From NCBI GenBank assembly GCA_025200525.1, contig CM045770.1, forward strand, positions 133,948,200 through 134,012,199: a DNA stretch of 64,000 nt, given 5' to 3'. The position numbers and the translations under genes are program-made. Positions 24,420 to 36,155 of the stretch are shown here, one piece after another (position 1 is the first letter of the stretch; every line of letters starts with the position of its first letter). The notes beneath the pieces are model-generated. The model was not told the DNA's origin, did not search any database, and saw only the letters and a program-made list of their open reading frames with translations. The DNA is from Camellia lanceoleosa (taxonomy: Eukaryota; Streptophyta; Magnoliopsida; Ericales; Theaceae).

Positions 24420-27250
24420 TGTGAGGCCCCTAACTTTTGTAAAACCTATTAAGTCCTTAACTTTTGAATTCTTTCAATAAAGACCCTCAAATTCTTATTC
24501 GTCTTCAATTTTAGTTATAGAATCGAACATGTGCGCCAACCAAAGACTCGAAAACCCTAATTGAACTCGGAGCTCAGGAATCATTTCCAAAACCTTAATA
24601 ATAATTAAATTAATTTTCTAATTATATTTTACACCCAAAAATCCTAGGTTTTCAGTTCTTAGTATGATTCACCGTTTAATCCGAAATAAAAAAACTTTAA
24701 CCGAATTGAATTTTCAAATCCTAATTAAATTAAATACTACACTTAATTAAAGGTTCAAATTCATAAACTAAGATTTTAGCTCTCATATTTTTATTGAATC
24801 ACATTTTGACCCCAAACTAGTTATACCTACTTGTACCTTAGATACCATTTGTTCACAAAAGTCAAGGAAAAATCCCCTCAAATCCACCCCACATTGGCTG
24901 GCCACCCCCTTGAATATATATATATATATATGTATGTACTTTGGAGACAAATTGCTTGATTTTAGGAAGAATATTTGACCAAGGTACAAACTCATGTATA
25001 ATCATGTTTACTTGCATTATGTATATGTCTTATACTTGTAACAAAGTTAGTTTACTTAAGCCCTAACCCTAACTAGATCATGTTTTGGTACACAATTAAG
25101 CTTCATAATCATCCTACATTCCATTGAATTCAAACTAAATCCAAAATATCCAATTTATTTCGAACCAAAGGGCAATTTGGACATTTCACACCAAGTTTGC
25201 TATAAATGCACCAATTCTCTTTACACTTTTGAGCACAAAACATATTCACACACTTACATATTTAATTGAGAGGAAAGAGAGGGCAAGAGAGTGAGCTTGG
25301 TGAAGGAAATGAGAGAAAGAGAAGGTTTTGTTAGCAATTCAACCAAGCCTTAAGCAACATCACCATCTCTCATTCTATTTTCTTTTTCAAATACATGTTA
25401 TTAGAAGTTTAAAATCATATTTTCAGATGTGTTGTAGTGGTGTTTATATGTTCAGAGTTGATGAGTTGAGTTTTGATCCTTCTTTTACTCATATTTTCTT
25501 TTAATAGATGCAAAATTACTTTTTTCTTCTCGTATTTCACATTATTTCCAAAGGCACACCATCTCTCTAAAAATCTGAGTCATTGATACATTATTTAGTA
25601 TGTTTTCATCACAAAAGAAGTGAAATTTTTTCCTTAGTTGGCCTATTTTCTCACCTATCTTCTTATTTTGAGTACTATGCATGAAAAACCAGTTTTTATA
25701 GCCAACTTTCAAAAATTCTAAAAAAATGTAGGAACATCTCCTAGACCTCCATTTTATGTCAAAAACTTCCTTAAAGAGTTATCTTTCAAGAAAAATTGGT
25801 TTCATTGAAAAAGAGTGAGCAATTTGTAAGAAAATCCAATTTTTGTAATGGTCGACGAATTTGGACAACACTGGAGTGTTTATTAAATAACTAAAAATCT
25901 AGAAAAACTATTCCATTTCTGAAAAATGTTCTGAAAACTAGATAAAATTCTCTACGAACAATAGGAAGGCCAGGCTTGGGAAAAATCTGAAATGGTCCTT
26001 TTGATTTTAATGTTTAAATGGTACTGAATCTGAAAATTTAGTTTTGCATTGGTATTCTCAGCTCTTGTCTTCATGAATATGCTTATTAGTATATTATTAT
26101 GTCTTGGTATGATATTGCATGTGTTATGGTTATGTTCCTTATCTTCTTCATTTGATGATGCTCATGCTTACGTGGATATTACTGTCTTGTTAAGTTGTTC
26201 TAACTTTAATTTAAGATATCTAATTCAACGGAAACCTTAATTGGAGTGGTATTGGGTTTTCGATCACTTGAATAATGAAGAGATGATAATGTGTTATGTA
26301 TGGATTGATGGGATGTGCTCGCTAATTAAAGGTTAAGTCTTGCGCAAGTAGTTATCACGTAAACCCTATAATGGAACGGACGTATTCAGACTCTTTGCGA
26401 TGATTTGATTTGGTGAGATAAGATTGGGTCTAGATAGGATATTCAGGAGGATAAATTTTTTTTGGAAGGATAATGTTAGATTTAGGATGATAAATTTTTT
26501 TTCTTTTCGCCATCCCTTTTGAGGTCTACCGATGGCGCTGCGCAGTATGTAACGGTTACAGGCATTCGTGGTAAGTTTTGTAAAGCAATAAAAGAGGGAG
26601 TTCCGAATAATCCGGTGTCCAATTCTTGCGGTTGGGAGGATAAAATCTCTTTGAGGGATTTCTAAATTACTAACATTTAACCTTGTAATCCTTTATTATT
26701 GAATGATTATCATGCTTCATTACTTGCTTGTTATAATTGTAATGGTGTATTGGATTAGGAAAAAGTGATGGGGTGTATGTGCGTTTACTGGGCATTCAAA
26801 GCTCATGGCGTTTCATGCCAGGCATTGAAGACTATTAGATCGGTCAAAGGCAAAGCTAAAGTATTGAAAACGTATGGCTACCCTATGAGAGTTAGGAACT
26901 AATTTTGTAAACACATTTTGAGATTGTAAGTTATTAATTGCTTGTTGTATTTAAAACATGATTTTGTAATTATTATATATATCATTTGTAACCTATCTTT
27001 ATACTCTGTAAACTCATGTACGCCTTGTGTTAATACTTTGTCAAAATCTATAAAAAAATGTAGCTTTGCTATCTAAGGTAGTTGGACTTAGAAGGGAGGC
27101 TATATTGACTCCCTCGACCTTCCTGTGATCTTACTTGGTTATTAACCAATGAACACATTAGTGATGTTTTCTTCTCTTATAACCTTAGATAAACTATGTA
27201 TTTATTTGTTAATATATTTCTTGATGTTCCCGATTTTTTGGGGCGTCACA
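24420..27250 (+). mobile_element. Solo LTR (2.83 kb) with 5-bp TSD
   Basis: Begins TGTGAGGCCCC and ends GGGGCGTCACA, inverted termini with one mismatch. The direct repeat 'cacta' flanks it at 24415-24419 and 27251-27255. No internal domain or second LTR is present, so it is a solo LTR left by recombination. 'gctataaatgcacc' near 25199 followed by an A/G-rich leader fits a plus-strand promoter. No coding region is seen. Termini of this kind are common in plant Ty3/gypsy elements; the assignment is inference. Confidence 0.8.
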
Positions 27251-27255
27251 CACTA

Positions 27256-27529
27256 ATAGCCTTCACCACTCATAAACACTATCAATCATTATAGTCGTAG
27301 CCATCACCAATATGCCATCACTCATCGTAGTCGCAACCATTGCTTATTGCCGCAACCATCGTTATTAAATGGTCTTCATCCGCCCCGTCACCATTATTAT
27401 GACCACCCCATTCTGTATTATGCTATTAAGTCGTAATTATACTTGTGATTATATGCTTCATGTGATTTTGGATTCTAATCACGTGATTATGTATGTTTTT
27501 AAATTCATATATATTCATCGTAGGAAAAT
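27256..27529. other. Trinucleotide-like low-complexity stretch
   Basis: Imperfect CAT/ACC repeats ('cgtagccatcaccaat', 'gtcgcaaccattgc') continuing from the sequence left of the solo LTR ('caaccatcaatgtcgcaatc'). This supports the solo LTR having interrupted one simple-repeat region. Confidence 0.45.
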
Positions 27530-28389
27530 CTGTTATGTAATCTATAATAAATTGAAATTGAGGGGCGTAGAGACGACAGAAACCAAAATTGACTGTATCA
27601 TTGTGATTAGCATAATTTTTAGAGTCTACGGTGAAATTTAATTAAAAACTGAATTAATTAGATTAAATTGATTAGAACTAAGTGGAGATGATTAGCCCTA
27701 ATCAAACTTAATTAAACTAAGCTAAGTACCTTATATATGTGTGTGTATGTGTGCTAATTAGTGTGCTAAACACACTTTGAGCTCATCAAAACCTTGCAAA
27801 ACTTGCTGAGATAGCATATATATATATAGAGAGAGAGGTGAGAATTCAAGAGAGAAAGGAGGAAAACTTAAGAATTAGCTCAAGGAAATTAAAGATTTGT
27901 GAAGAACAACTCAAGATCTTGCTAATTGAGCTATATTGAAGCTCCTAGGTGAGTGCTTGAACCATAATTCATGGATTTGAGTCACTTAATTGTAGATTCA
28001 AGGTGAATATGTAATTAAGTGTATGAATTGAGCTAAGATTGTAGGAATTAAGATCAATTTGCACATGCATGCATGAATTTGTTATGAAATCTCATTGTAG
28101 AGCATGAATCATATAATCCATGTGGAATTGAGAATTGTTTGACACATACATGCATGAATTGTTATGTTTTGAAGTCCAATTTTAAATTTAAAAGCTTGTA
28201 GATGCCAATATAAAAGATTGTTTTTCAAATATAAAGTTCAAGGCTTAAATTTCATTGAATTCATGGAATTTTGAGTTATAGGTTGAAGTTATCCTTAAAT
28301 ATATGTTTTTGGAGTGTTTATACACAAATGAACAAGACATGCATGAGTTTGGAACCTTGAATGTGAGTTTGAAGCTCAAAATAGAATTC

Positions 28390-28620
28390 TGGAAATTCCA
28401 GGAATTCAACAGACCGCTCGAGGTGGCTCGAGCGCACAATTCGAGCATCCAGTACTTTTGCAAACATTGGAGGTTGGCTCGAGTGACCACCATTTATTTT
28501 TAGTCTTGGCTCGAGTGACCAAGAAGTTGGCTCAAGCGTAAAATGAGAATATCTAGTAATTTTGCAGATTGAGGGGTTCGCTCGAGTGACCAAAGTTGCG
28601 CTAGAGCAAAGTGCCCTGTT
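28390..28620 (+). repeat. GGCTCGAG-motif repeats
   Basis: Five to six occurrences of 'gctcgagtgacca' or close variants, plus two copies of a longer unit ('gagcatccagtacttttgca' and 'gagaatatctagtaattttg'). The period is about 110 bp. Confidence 0.6.
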
Positions 28621-29037
28621 TCAGGAAACTTTGAAAAGTTGTTTTATGTTTCAATTTCCGTTCTATTTCATTTCTGAGCATTCTTAGGCATATATTGAGC
28701 ATCTTAAATGAACTAAAGAGTTAGAAAGAAGCTTAAGAAAGATAAACCAATTAAAGAACGAATTGAATTTTATTGTGACCCAATTTCTATATGAGTTACA
28801 AATTGTGTAGGGTCAACTATGAGAATGAATCAGCCAACCGAACACTGTGAGTAATATCTTAGTAAAGATATTTTACTTATACTCTATTTTTCTTGATTTT
28901 TCACATGTGGTAAACTTTTCTAAACTTATGATTTGATAAGTGTGAATGAGTTACCACATTCTGTCTAAACGATATGATAACAATGTGATATTAACGAAAG
29001 TATTATTTGTACAAGTGAATGACACGATATAGACATC

Positions 29038-29492
29038 AGTGGACCCAAGGTTGTTCTATATAATTGATTAGTGGGCCCAAGGTCATTTTGTATACATTTG
29101 AATTATGGAGCGAAGTCGCTCAATATATCTAAATGGGGCCTAAGGCCGTTTTGTGTATCTGATAAAGTGGACCCAAGGTCGTTCTGGATCTCTAATAAGA
29201 CTGATTGACTGATATGATATGATTGAATCTCTGACAAGCCTGAATGACTGATACGCAATTCCAATAATTGGATGGCCATTATATACTGTAAATGATTGGA
29301 CCCAAGGTCGTTTTGATAAAAGATGATTAAATCCGATTGGTGAGTCCGTTGACTGTTGGACCTAAGGTCATTCTGTACATTGTTGGGCCCAAGGCAATTC
29401 TATTGAGTGATGATTGAACTCGTACTGTATATTCTGCTATCTCTTGGACCTAAGGTTATTTTCTCACATGTTGGACCCAAGGTCATTCTGAT
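29038..29492 (+). repeat. Dispersed array of GGACCCAAGGTCGTTCTG
   Basis: About ten copies of 'ggacccaaggtcgttctg' and close variants at irregular spacing, between short unrelated spacers. The motif stays recognisable although the spacers do not. Confidence 0.7.
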
Positions 29493-30052
29493 GTAAAACG
29501 CTTACTGATTATATATGCTTATTGATCAGATATACTTGTCTGTTAAAAGAGGCTCATTCACTCAACCCCTTTACTTTGGTATTATTCGCTGGGCGTTAGC
29601 TCACTTTGTATTTATATGTATGTAGGTAAGCAGCAGAATGTCTAGCCTTAGCCCTAGTGATCTTGTGAGAGAGGTCAGCTTATGTGGAGTCAACTAAGGT
29701 CGCCTCATGCAAGAGACTTTACTTTTGATTTTTCTTTTGTTTTCTTTTGTGGTCATGTATGACCAAGTCTGTATATAACCTTGATTTTTGTCAAAACTAT
29801 TTTTGAATGATCCTAGACTTATGTATATATATATTCTAAATGACTGTTTGGTGTGAGTTATTAATATAATATGAAAAGTTTTTGTAATGCCATATATGCA
29901 CAACTCATTAGACAAAATTTCTAATTCAGCTTCCGCATCTGGCCCCCAGTTAATATTAAATATGATTGATTTCTTTCTGAGGCTGTAGGTAATCTCATGA
30001 TTATTGGCTGGTCATAATCCTAACCTCTAGGGGCGAGTTCGAGTCATGACAA

Positions 30053-30416
30053 TTATCATCTTTGTTGAAGGTGTAGGGGGAAAATAAATACACATGAGAG
30101 AGATAGAGAGAGATGAACTTGTCTCTCAAATAAGAAAAGGAAAAGAAAAAAAAGAATAAAGGGATAAACCAAAGAGAGAGAGACAAGAGAGAGAAGGCTT
30201 TTGGACTTCATACTAAAGTTTACAATGGAGATTGATTTGAATAGCCAAGGGAAAACAGGGAAAGTTGGGTAGGGCAACAGTGGGGCAATGCAACAGTTTG
30301 TCAAACTTTTAACAAACTTGGATTGTAAGGGATAAGACTTCACGTATAATTCCAAGACAAACATAATAATGATATATATATATTTAATAATTGTTTGGTC
30401 GAGTCGAGTTAATCGA
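30053..30416. other. Intergenic, no gene seen
   Basis: Purine-rich (GAGA) tract at 30095-30200 and AT-rich DNA. No coding signal. Confidence 0.4.
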
Positions 30417-30426
30417 TTGTATATCT

Positions 30427-33400
30427 AAACCAAACCAAATTAAATCAAGCCTTAAGTCCCATCAAATAAAGTCGATTCTATGAATTCTTATTCTCTACTC
30501 GACTCTATCCAAGACCATTTTCGTTAGCCAAATTAAGGAGATTCATATCTCTATTTACTTCACTAGTCCACGTCAATCTAGGTCTACCCCTTCCCCTAAC
30601 ACTACTATCTACTGTCACTGTATCACATCTCTTCATTACTGCCTTTGTTGGTTTCTGTTGTATATGGCCAAACCATCTCAATCTATTCTCTATCAACTTA
30701 TCTTCTATAAATACTACTCCTACTCATTCTCGAATATACTCATTCCTAACTCTGTCTTTTCTAGTCTTGCTACACATCCACCTTAGCATCTTCATCTCAG
30801 CAACACTCATCTTCTCTATACATTATTTTTTAGTTGCCTAACATTCCGTCCCATACAGCATCGCTAGTCTAATAGCCGTTCTATAGAACTTTCTTTTTAG
30901 TCTAATGGGTACTCGTTTATCGTACAATGCTCCATACGCACTTCTCCACTTAAACCACCCCCGCCTTAATTCTGTAAACCACATTCGCTCCAATCTCCCA
31001 GTCATTATGATAATCGATCCTAAATAACGAAAATGCCTACTCTTAGGTAATTCTTGGTTCTCAAATTTCACTTCTTATTTGCTTCCATTGTGACTGTTAC
31101 TAAAACTACATTCTATATGTTCTGTCTTAATTCTGCTTATCCTAAATTTAGATTCAAGTGTTTTTCTTCAAATCTTTAACTTAGAGTTAACTTCTCTAGT
31201 CTCATCCACTAACACAATATCATCTACAAAAAGCATACACCGTGGCACATTATCTTGAATATCGTGCATCAACTAATCCATAACTAAAGCAAAAAAATAA
31301 GGACTTAAGGTTAATCCTTGGTATAACCCTACCGAAATTGGAAATTTACTCGTCTTTCCAGCGGGTGATCTAATAGTGGTCACCATACCTTCATACATAT
31401 CCTTAATCACATCAATATAACCTTTTGTCACCCCTTTCTTCTCTAATACCCACCAAATTATATCCCTAAGCACTCTATCATATACTTTTTCAAGATTAAT
31501 AAAAACCATATGAATGTCTTTTTTCTTCTCTATACTTTTCTATTACTCTTCTTAAAAAATAGATCGCTTCCATTGTTGACTTACTAGGCATATACCTAAA
31601 TTGATTCTTTGACACCTCTGTTATATCTCATAATCGACATTTTATCACTCTCTCCCACATTTTCGTTGTGTGACATATTAAATTTATTGCTCTATAGTTG
31701 TTACAATTCTGAACATCTCCTTTATTCTTATATATTGGCACTAAAATACTTTTCCTCTACTCCTTTAGCATTTTCCTAGTCAACAAAATCTTGCTAAACA
31801 ACCTAGTCAACCAAACAACCCCCTTCTTACCCAAACATTTCCACACTTCAATAGGTATATCATTGGGTCCTAAAGCCTTTTTTAATTTCATCTTCTTAAG
31901 TGCAAATTCTACTTCAAAGTCCCTAATCCTACGATAGTACCTATAGTTCTGATTTTCTTTATTACTGCCTACTTCCTCCCCTTTTGACCTACCTCTATAT
32001 TCCTCATTTAACAACTTCTCAAAATAGTTCTTCCACCTCTCCTTAATCTCTTCATCCTTCACTAACACCTTAGAGTCCTCACCCTTAATGCACTTAATCT
32101 GATTAAAATTTCTTGTTTTCCTCTCTCTTATCTTAACAAGTTTGTATATCCTCTTCTCTCACTCTTTATTATCTAGTCTAGTGTATAGGTCATCATAGGC
32201 TTTCAACTTAGTCTCCCTCGCTACTTTTTTAACCTTTTTATTGGCTAATCTGTAGCGCTTAAGGGTTTCCTCAGTTCTATCATTCTGCTACTTTTTAAAG
32301 CTCTCTCTTTTTTATCTTTATTACTGTTTGGACCTCCTCTCTCCACCACTAAGTTTTCTTAAAGTTGGGTCCCTTTCCTTTAAGCTCTCCAAGAACTTCT
32401 CTTGAGATTCTCTTCACACAATTGGCCATTGAGTTCCATATAGCGTTAGTATTATCTTCTAAGTCTCAAGTACCTTCTTTAATCATTTTATTATTAAATG
32501 TGTCTAGTTTATCTCCTTTTAGGTTCCACCGTTTAGTTTTGCGATGTTCACTATCTTTTCGAGTTTGGTATTGCCCTTTACAATATAAATCTAGTACCAA
32601 AATCTTATATTGAAACGTCAAGTTCTCTCTAGGAATCACCTTATAATCGCTACATTTTAGACGGTCATCTTTTCTTACTAGAAAGTAATCTATTTGGCTT
32701 ATAATTGACCCACTAATAAAGGTTATCAAATGCTTATCTCTCTTTTTATACATAGTATTGGCCACTACTAGGTCAGAAGCCAACGCAAAATGTAAAATAC
32801 TCTCTTTAGCCTCATTTTATCACCAAAACCATACCTACCATGCACCATCTTATACCCTAGTTTATTTATTCCTACATGGCCATTGAAATCGTCACCTATA
32901 ACTAGGTTCTCTCTTACGGATATCTCCTGTAATACCTCATCTATTTAGTCCAAAAAAACTCTATTAGTTTAATCATCTAATCCTACTTGGGGGACATATG
33001 CACTAATAACGTTCAATATGTTCTCTCCAATAATTAGTTTAACTAACATAATTCTATCATCTTTCCTAATGACCACAACTATATTTTCTACAAGACTCTT
33101 GACAACTATTATTCCTACCCTATTCCTGTGTCTATCCTTGCTACTATAATATAGCTTAAAACCGGTATCCTCTATTTCTCGAGCTTTCTCACCCGTCCAC
33201 TTTATTTCTTGTACGCAAGTTATACTAACTATTCTCTTAATCATGACATCTACTAATTCCATAGTCTTGCTAGTTAAAATTTCTATATTCCATGTGGTTA
33301 TCCTAAATCTATAATTTTGAACTAGTTTTTTTGTCCGCGCTCGTCCATAAAAATGTGAAAACCTTTGCTAATTTTTCACTGCACTTAGGCATCGATACGG

Positions 33401-33617
33401 TGCCCCTTACTCACTTTTTGAAACACCAGGAGATAGGCACAACGTGTCACTTAAGGAGAACGACCTAATATTTAATCGATTTAGAATATTAGATTTCATG
33501 TCATAAAAGATCTGAACGACTTTTTTACGTGTTGGTTATCGGTTATCTAACACACAACCCTCTTTCTTTATGGAGGGCTTTGGATCGACGGAGTTGTTAA
33601 GCAACCCCAACGGAGTT
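30427..33617 (-). mobile_element. Full-length RTE-clade LINE with 10-bp TSD
   Basis: The 10-bp duplication 'ttgtatatct' lies at 30417-30426 and 33618-33627. On the minus strand the element begins 'aactccgttggggttgc' at 33617 and ends in the tail 'gatgggacttaaggcttg' plus (GGTTT)n-like repeats at 30427. Length about 3.2 kb, typical of RTE. Three 5'-truncated relatives with the same tail lie at 41616, 43366 and 50651. The coding region is broken (separate entry), so the element is dead, yet its exact TSD argues for a moderate age. Confidence 0.85.
30505..33320 (-). pseudogene. RTE endonuclease-reverse transcriptase (broken)
   Basis: Minus-strand order: an APE-type endonuclease starting TTWNIEILTSKTMELVDV near 33290, with CVQEIKW carrying the catalytic Glu, then ISAYVPQ; a linker (32068-31757); RT blocks MVFINLEKVYDRV (31509), PAGKTSKFPISVGLYQGL, LSPYFFALVMD and the active-site [10 protein letters not shown] (about 31245-31205); and the RTE-specific C-terminus WFKWRSAYGALYDKR, MLYGTEC and RLRWFGHIQ. 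Stops and frameshifts split it into at least seven open pieces. When intact, the enzyme nicks target DNA and copies its RNA in place. Confidence 0.85.
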
Positions 33618-33627
33618 TTGTATATCT

Positions 33628-34196
33628 CTTAAATCTATTTTTAACTATAAATCTACTAAATTCTTAATGCTTTGTTTGTGATAACCTACAAAAGTCAAAA
33701 AGCTACTAAAAAAAAAAAAAATTCATACTATTTGGGGGAAGCTTGTAGGGGAAGCTTATAAGGCAAAATTATTATTTTGTCATTTGAATTCAACTATCCA
33801 AAATTCAAAAAGTCAATAAGTGTAGAATGATCATTTTGATTTTACTACAATATTTTATTACACATCTTTTCGTAAAAAGTTAAAAAATTATTTTAAATAT
33901 ATATTTTTTTCTCTATTTCTTTAACTAACTTTTAAAAAAAATATATATTTATATAGCACATCTCAAACAACGTAATACCCGGGTCGGTCGACTAAGCCAA
34001 TTATGGGTCTGTGTGAATAACTTATCAAATATGAAATCTTTTGAAAAGCTGGTAAAAAGCTAATTTTTAATTTTTTTATCTATTTTAAATCATATCACTT
34101 CTCACATAACTAATCCATAAAAAGATAAAATAAATTTTAAAAAATCAAAATATCAAATTTTTACCAACTTTCCAAATCACCGAGCGGGCTGGGCTC
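33628..34196. other. Intergenic, no gene seen
   Basis: AT-rich. The last 30 bp ('caccgagcgggctgggctcc') are GC-rich and would have been continuous with the GC-rich patch after MULE-2, so they are probably displaced upstream sequence of the ARP gene. Confidence 0.45.
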
Positions 34197-34205
34197 CTGA
34201 ACTTG

Positions 34206-35976
34206 GGGCCTTTTTCCAAACTAAGCCTCTTTTGCATCCTATTTCCCAAACTAGGCCTAGTTTGGACGAATTTCCCAAACTAGGCTAAAGCGCTATTACA
34301 AATCGCGCTTTTACTGTTTGGAGCCCAAAATTTGATGAATAGTGAAAGCGCTATTCGAAATCGCGATTTTAATTAAGAAAACGCTGTTCTAAATCGCGCT
34401 TTTAACATAAAAAAATTTTCTGAAGAAAACGCTATTTACAATTGCGCTTTCACTGTGCATTTAAATTTTTTTTTTTTTTTTGAAAACGCGATTTCAAATC
34501 GCGTTTCTACTGTTGACACCAAAACCAACCCACAACTCTGACACACACACAACACCAACCCACACACACCCACAACACTCAAACATTGAAATAATATAAT
34601 TTATATATATATAATAATTTATAATAATCAATTATATAATTTTTATAATTTTCATAAATATAAATCATTTTTAGGTTATGAATGGTTTGACTTATAATAC
34701 GTATGTAAGGGTAAAAATTTTTATAATTAAAAATAATTTTTGCTATTTTTATAATCAAAAATAATTTATAAATTATCAAAAATAATTTATAATACGTATG
34801 TATTATAAATTTTTTTATAATAATTTATAATACGTATGTGTTATTTAAATCTTTACATTTTTTATTTAAAATTTTTTACAGTAAACCCATCTTCACATTT
34901 TATAAAAATTATTGCCATACGTATGTAAAAATCGATTATAAAAATTGCAAAAATTGATTATAAATTATTTAAAAATTAGTATAAAAAATTATTTATAAAT
35001 TGCAATTATTTAAAAATTATTATCAAAAATTGCAATTTATAAATAATTTTTGATAATAAATTTTAAATAATTTATAATCAATTTTTGCAATTTTTATAAT
35101 CGATTTTTACATACATATGGCAATAATTTTTATAAATTATTTAAACCATACGTATGTAAGGGTAAAAAATTTTATGTTATGGATGGTTTGATTTATCATT
35201 TAAATTATTTATCAAAAAATTTACCCTTAAACCATACGTATGTAAATGTGAAGATGGGTTTACTGTAAATGTAAATGTGAAAATACGTATTAAATTATTT
35301 ACAGACATATTAATTATAAATTTTTATAAATTATTTTTGAATAATACATACGTATTATAAAATGTGAAGATGGGTTTACTGTAAAAAAATTTAAATAAAA
35401 AATGTAAAGATTTAAATAATACATACGTATTATAAATTATTTTTGATAATTTATAAATTATTTTTGATTATAAAATTTTTTATCCTTACATATGTATTAT
35501 AAATCAAACTATCCATAATCTAAAAATAATTTATATTTATGAAAATTATAAAGATTATATAATTGATTATTATAAATTATTATTATTATATATATAAATT
35601 ATATTATTTCAATATTTGAGTGTTGTAGGTGTGTGTGCGTTGGTGTTGTGCGTGTGTCTGGGTTGTGGGTTGGTTTCGGGGTCAACAGTAAAAAATGCGA
35701 TTTGAAATCACGTTTTTTTATAAAAAAAAATAATAATAAATTAAATGCACAGTGAAAATATAATTGTAAATAACGTTTTTTTTAAAAAAAAATTTTATGT
35801 TAAAAGTGCGATTTGAAATAACGTTTTCTTAATTAAAATAACGTTTTCACTATACATTAAATTTTGAACTCTAAACAGTAAAAATACGATTTGTAATAAC
35901 GCTTTAACCTAGTTTCAAAAATCCGTCCAAACTAGACCTGGTTTGGGAAATAGAGGTTTAGTTTGAGAAAAGGCCC
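34206..35976. mobile_element. MULE-2, foldback Mutator-like element, 9-bp TSD
   Basis: Starts 'gggcctttttcc' and ends 'gagaaaaggccc'. The exact 9-bp duplication 'ctgaacttg' lies at 34197-34205 and 35977-35985. The two halves are complementary over nearly the whole 1.77 kb, meeting near 35020-35090, so the element is one large AT-rich palindrome. Motifs such as 'aatacgtatgtaag' and 'gtgaagatgggtttactgta' appear in both arms. Subterminal palindrome arrays occupy about 34290-34515 and the mirror side (35690-35910). It has no coding region and shares terminal words with MULE-1. Confidence 0.85.
34290..34515. repeat. Subterminal palindrome array of MULE-2, left
   Basis: Five imperfect palindromes of 26-29 bp: 'gaaagcgctattcgaaatcg' plus 'cgattttaa', and variants with GCGCTATT, ACGCTGTT or ACGCGATTT on one side and AATCGCGCTTTT on the other. 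The outer frame (GAAA.CG ... CGCTTTTA) matches MULE-1 but the core differs. Confidence 0.75.
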
Positions 35977-36155
35977 CTGAACTTGCGATGCGACTCCATT
36001 TTCGCGGCTCGTTTCGTTCCCACTCACTCGTCGGGCACTCTCTCTCCACGACCACGGCATGCCACTAACCTGCGCCTCCTCACCCTGCTTAACGTACGCA
36101 TCCCTCTCTCACTTCACTGCATTCATGACATGGATTTTGAAATTAGGGTTTCACA
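35977..36155 (+). promoter_or_regulatory. Remaining 5' flank/UTR of the ARP gene
   Basis: A GC-rich, CT-rich patch unlike the surrounding AT-rich DNA, as expected of a plant 5' UTR or proximal promoter. Only 179 bp separate MULE-2 from the chosen ATG. An upstream ATG at 35988 opens 26 codons and stops, a possible uORF. Where transcription starts is unknown. It may start inside MULE-2. Confidence 0.4.

Larger units (their letters stand above)
27530..30052 (+). mobile_element. Degenerate LTR-like region, borders unsure
   Basis: Non-coding, with features typical of long plant gypsy LTRs: a TATA region and GA-rich leader (27730-27910), 'tattcgctgggcgttagctc' (29581-29600) and a right edge 'cgagttcgagtcatgaca'. 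Two arrays of short motifs lie inside (28390-28620 and 29038-29492). I could not pair the termini or find a target duplication. Confidence 0.45.

Noticed and set aside
28303..28593. Open frames on both strands of 66-91 codons.
   Set aside because: They come from the GCTCGAG repeat array in a non-coding LTR-like region.
29038..29492. Regularly repeated motif considered as CRISPR.
   Set aside because: Plant nuclear context, variable spacing and degenerate motif; no cas genes.
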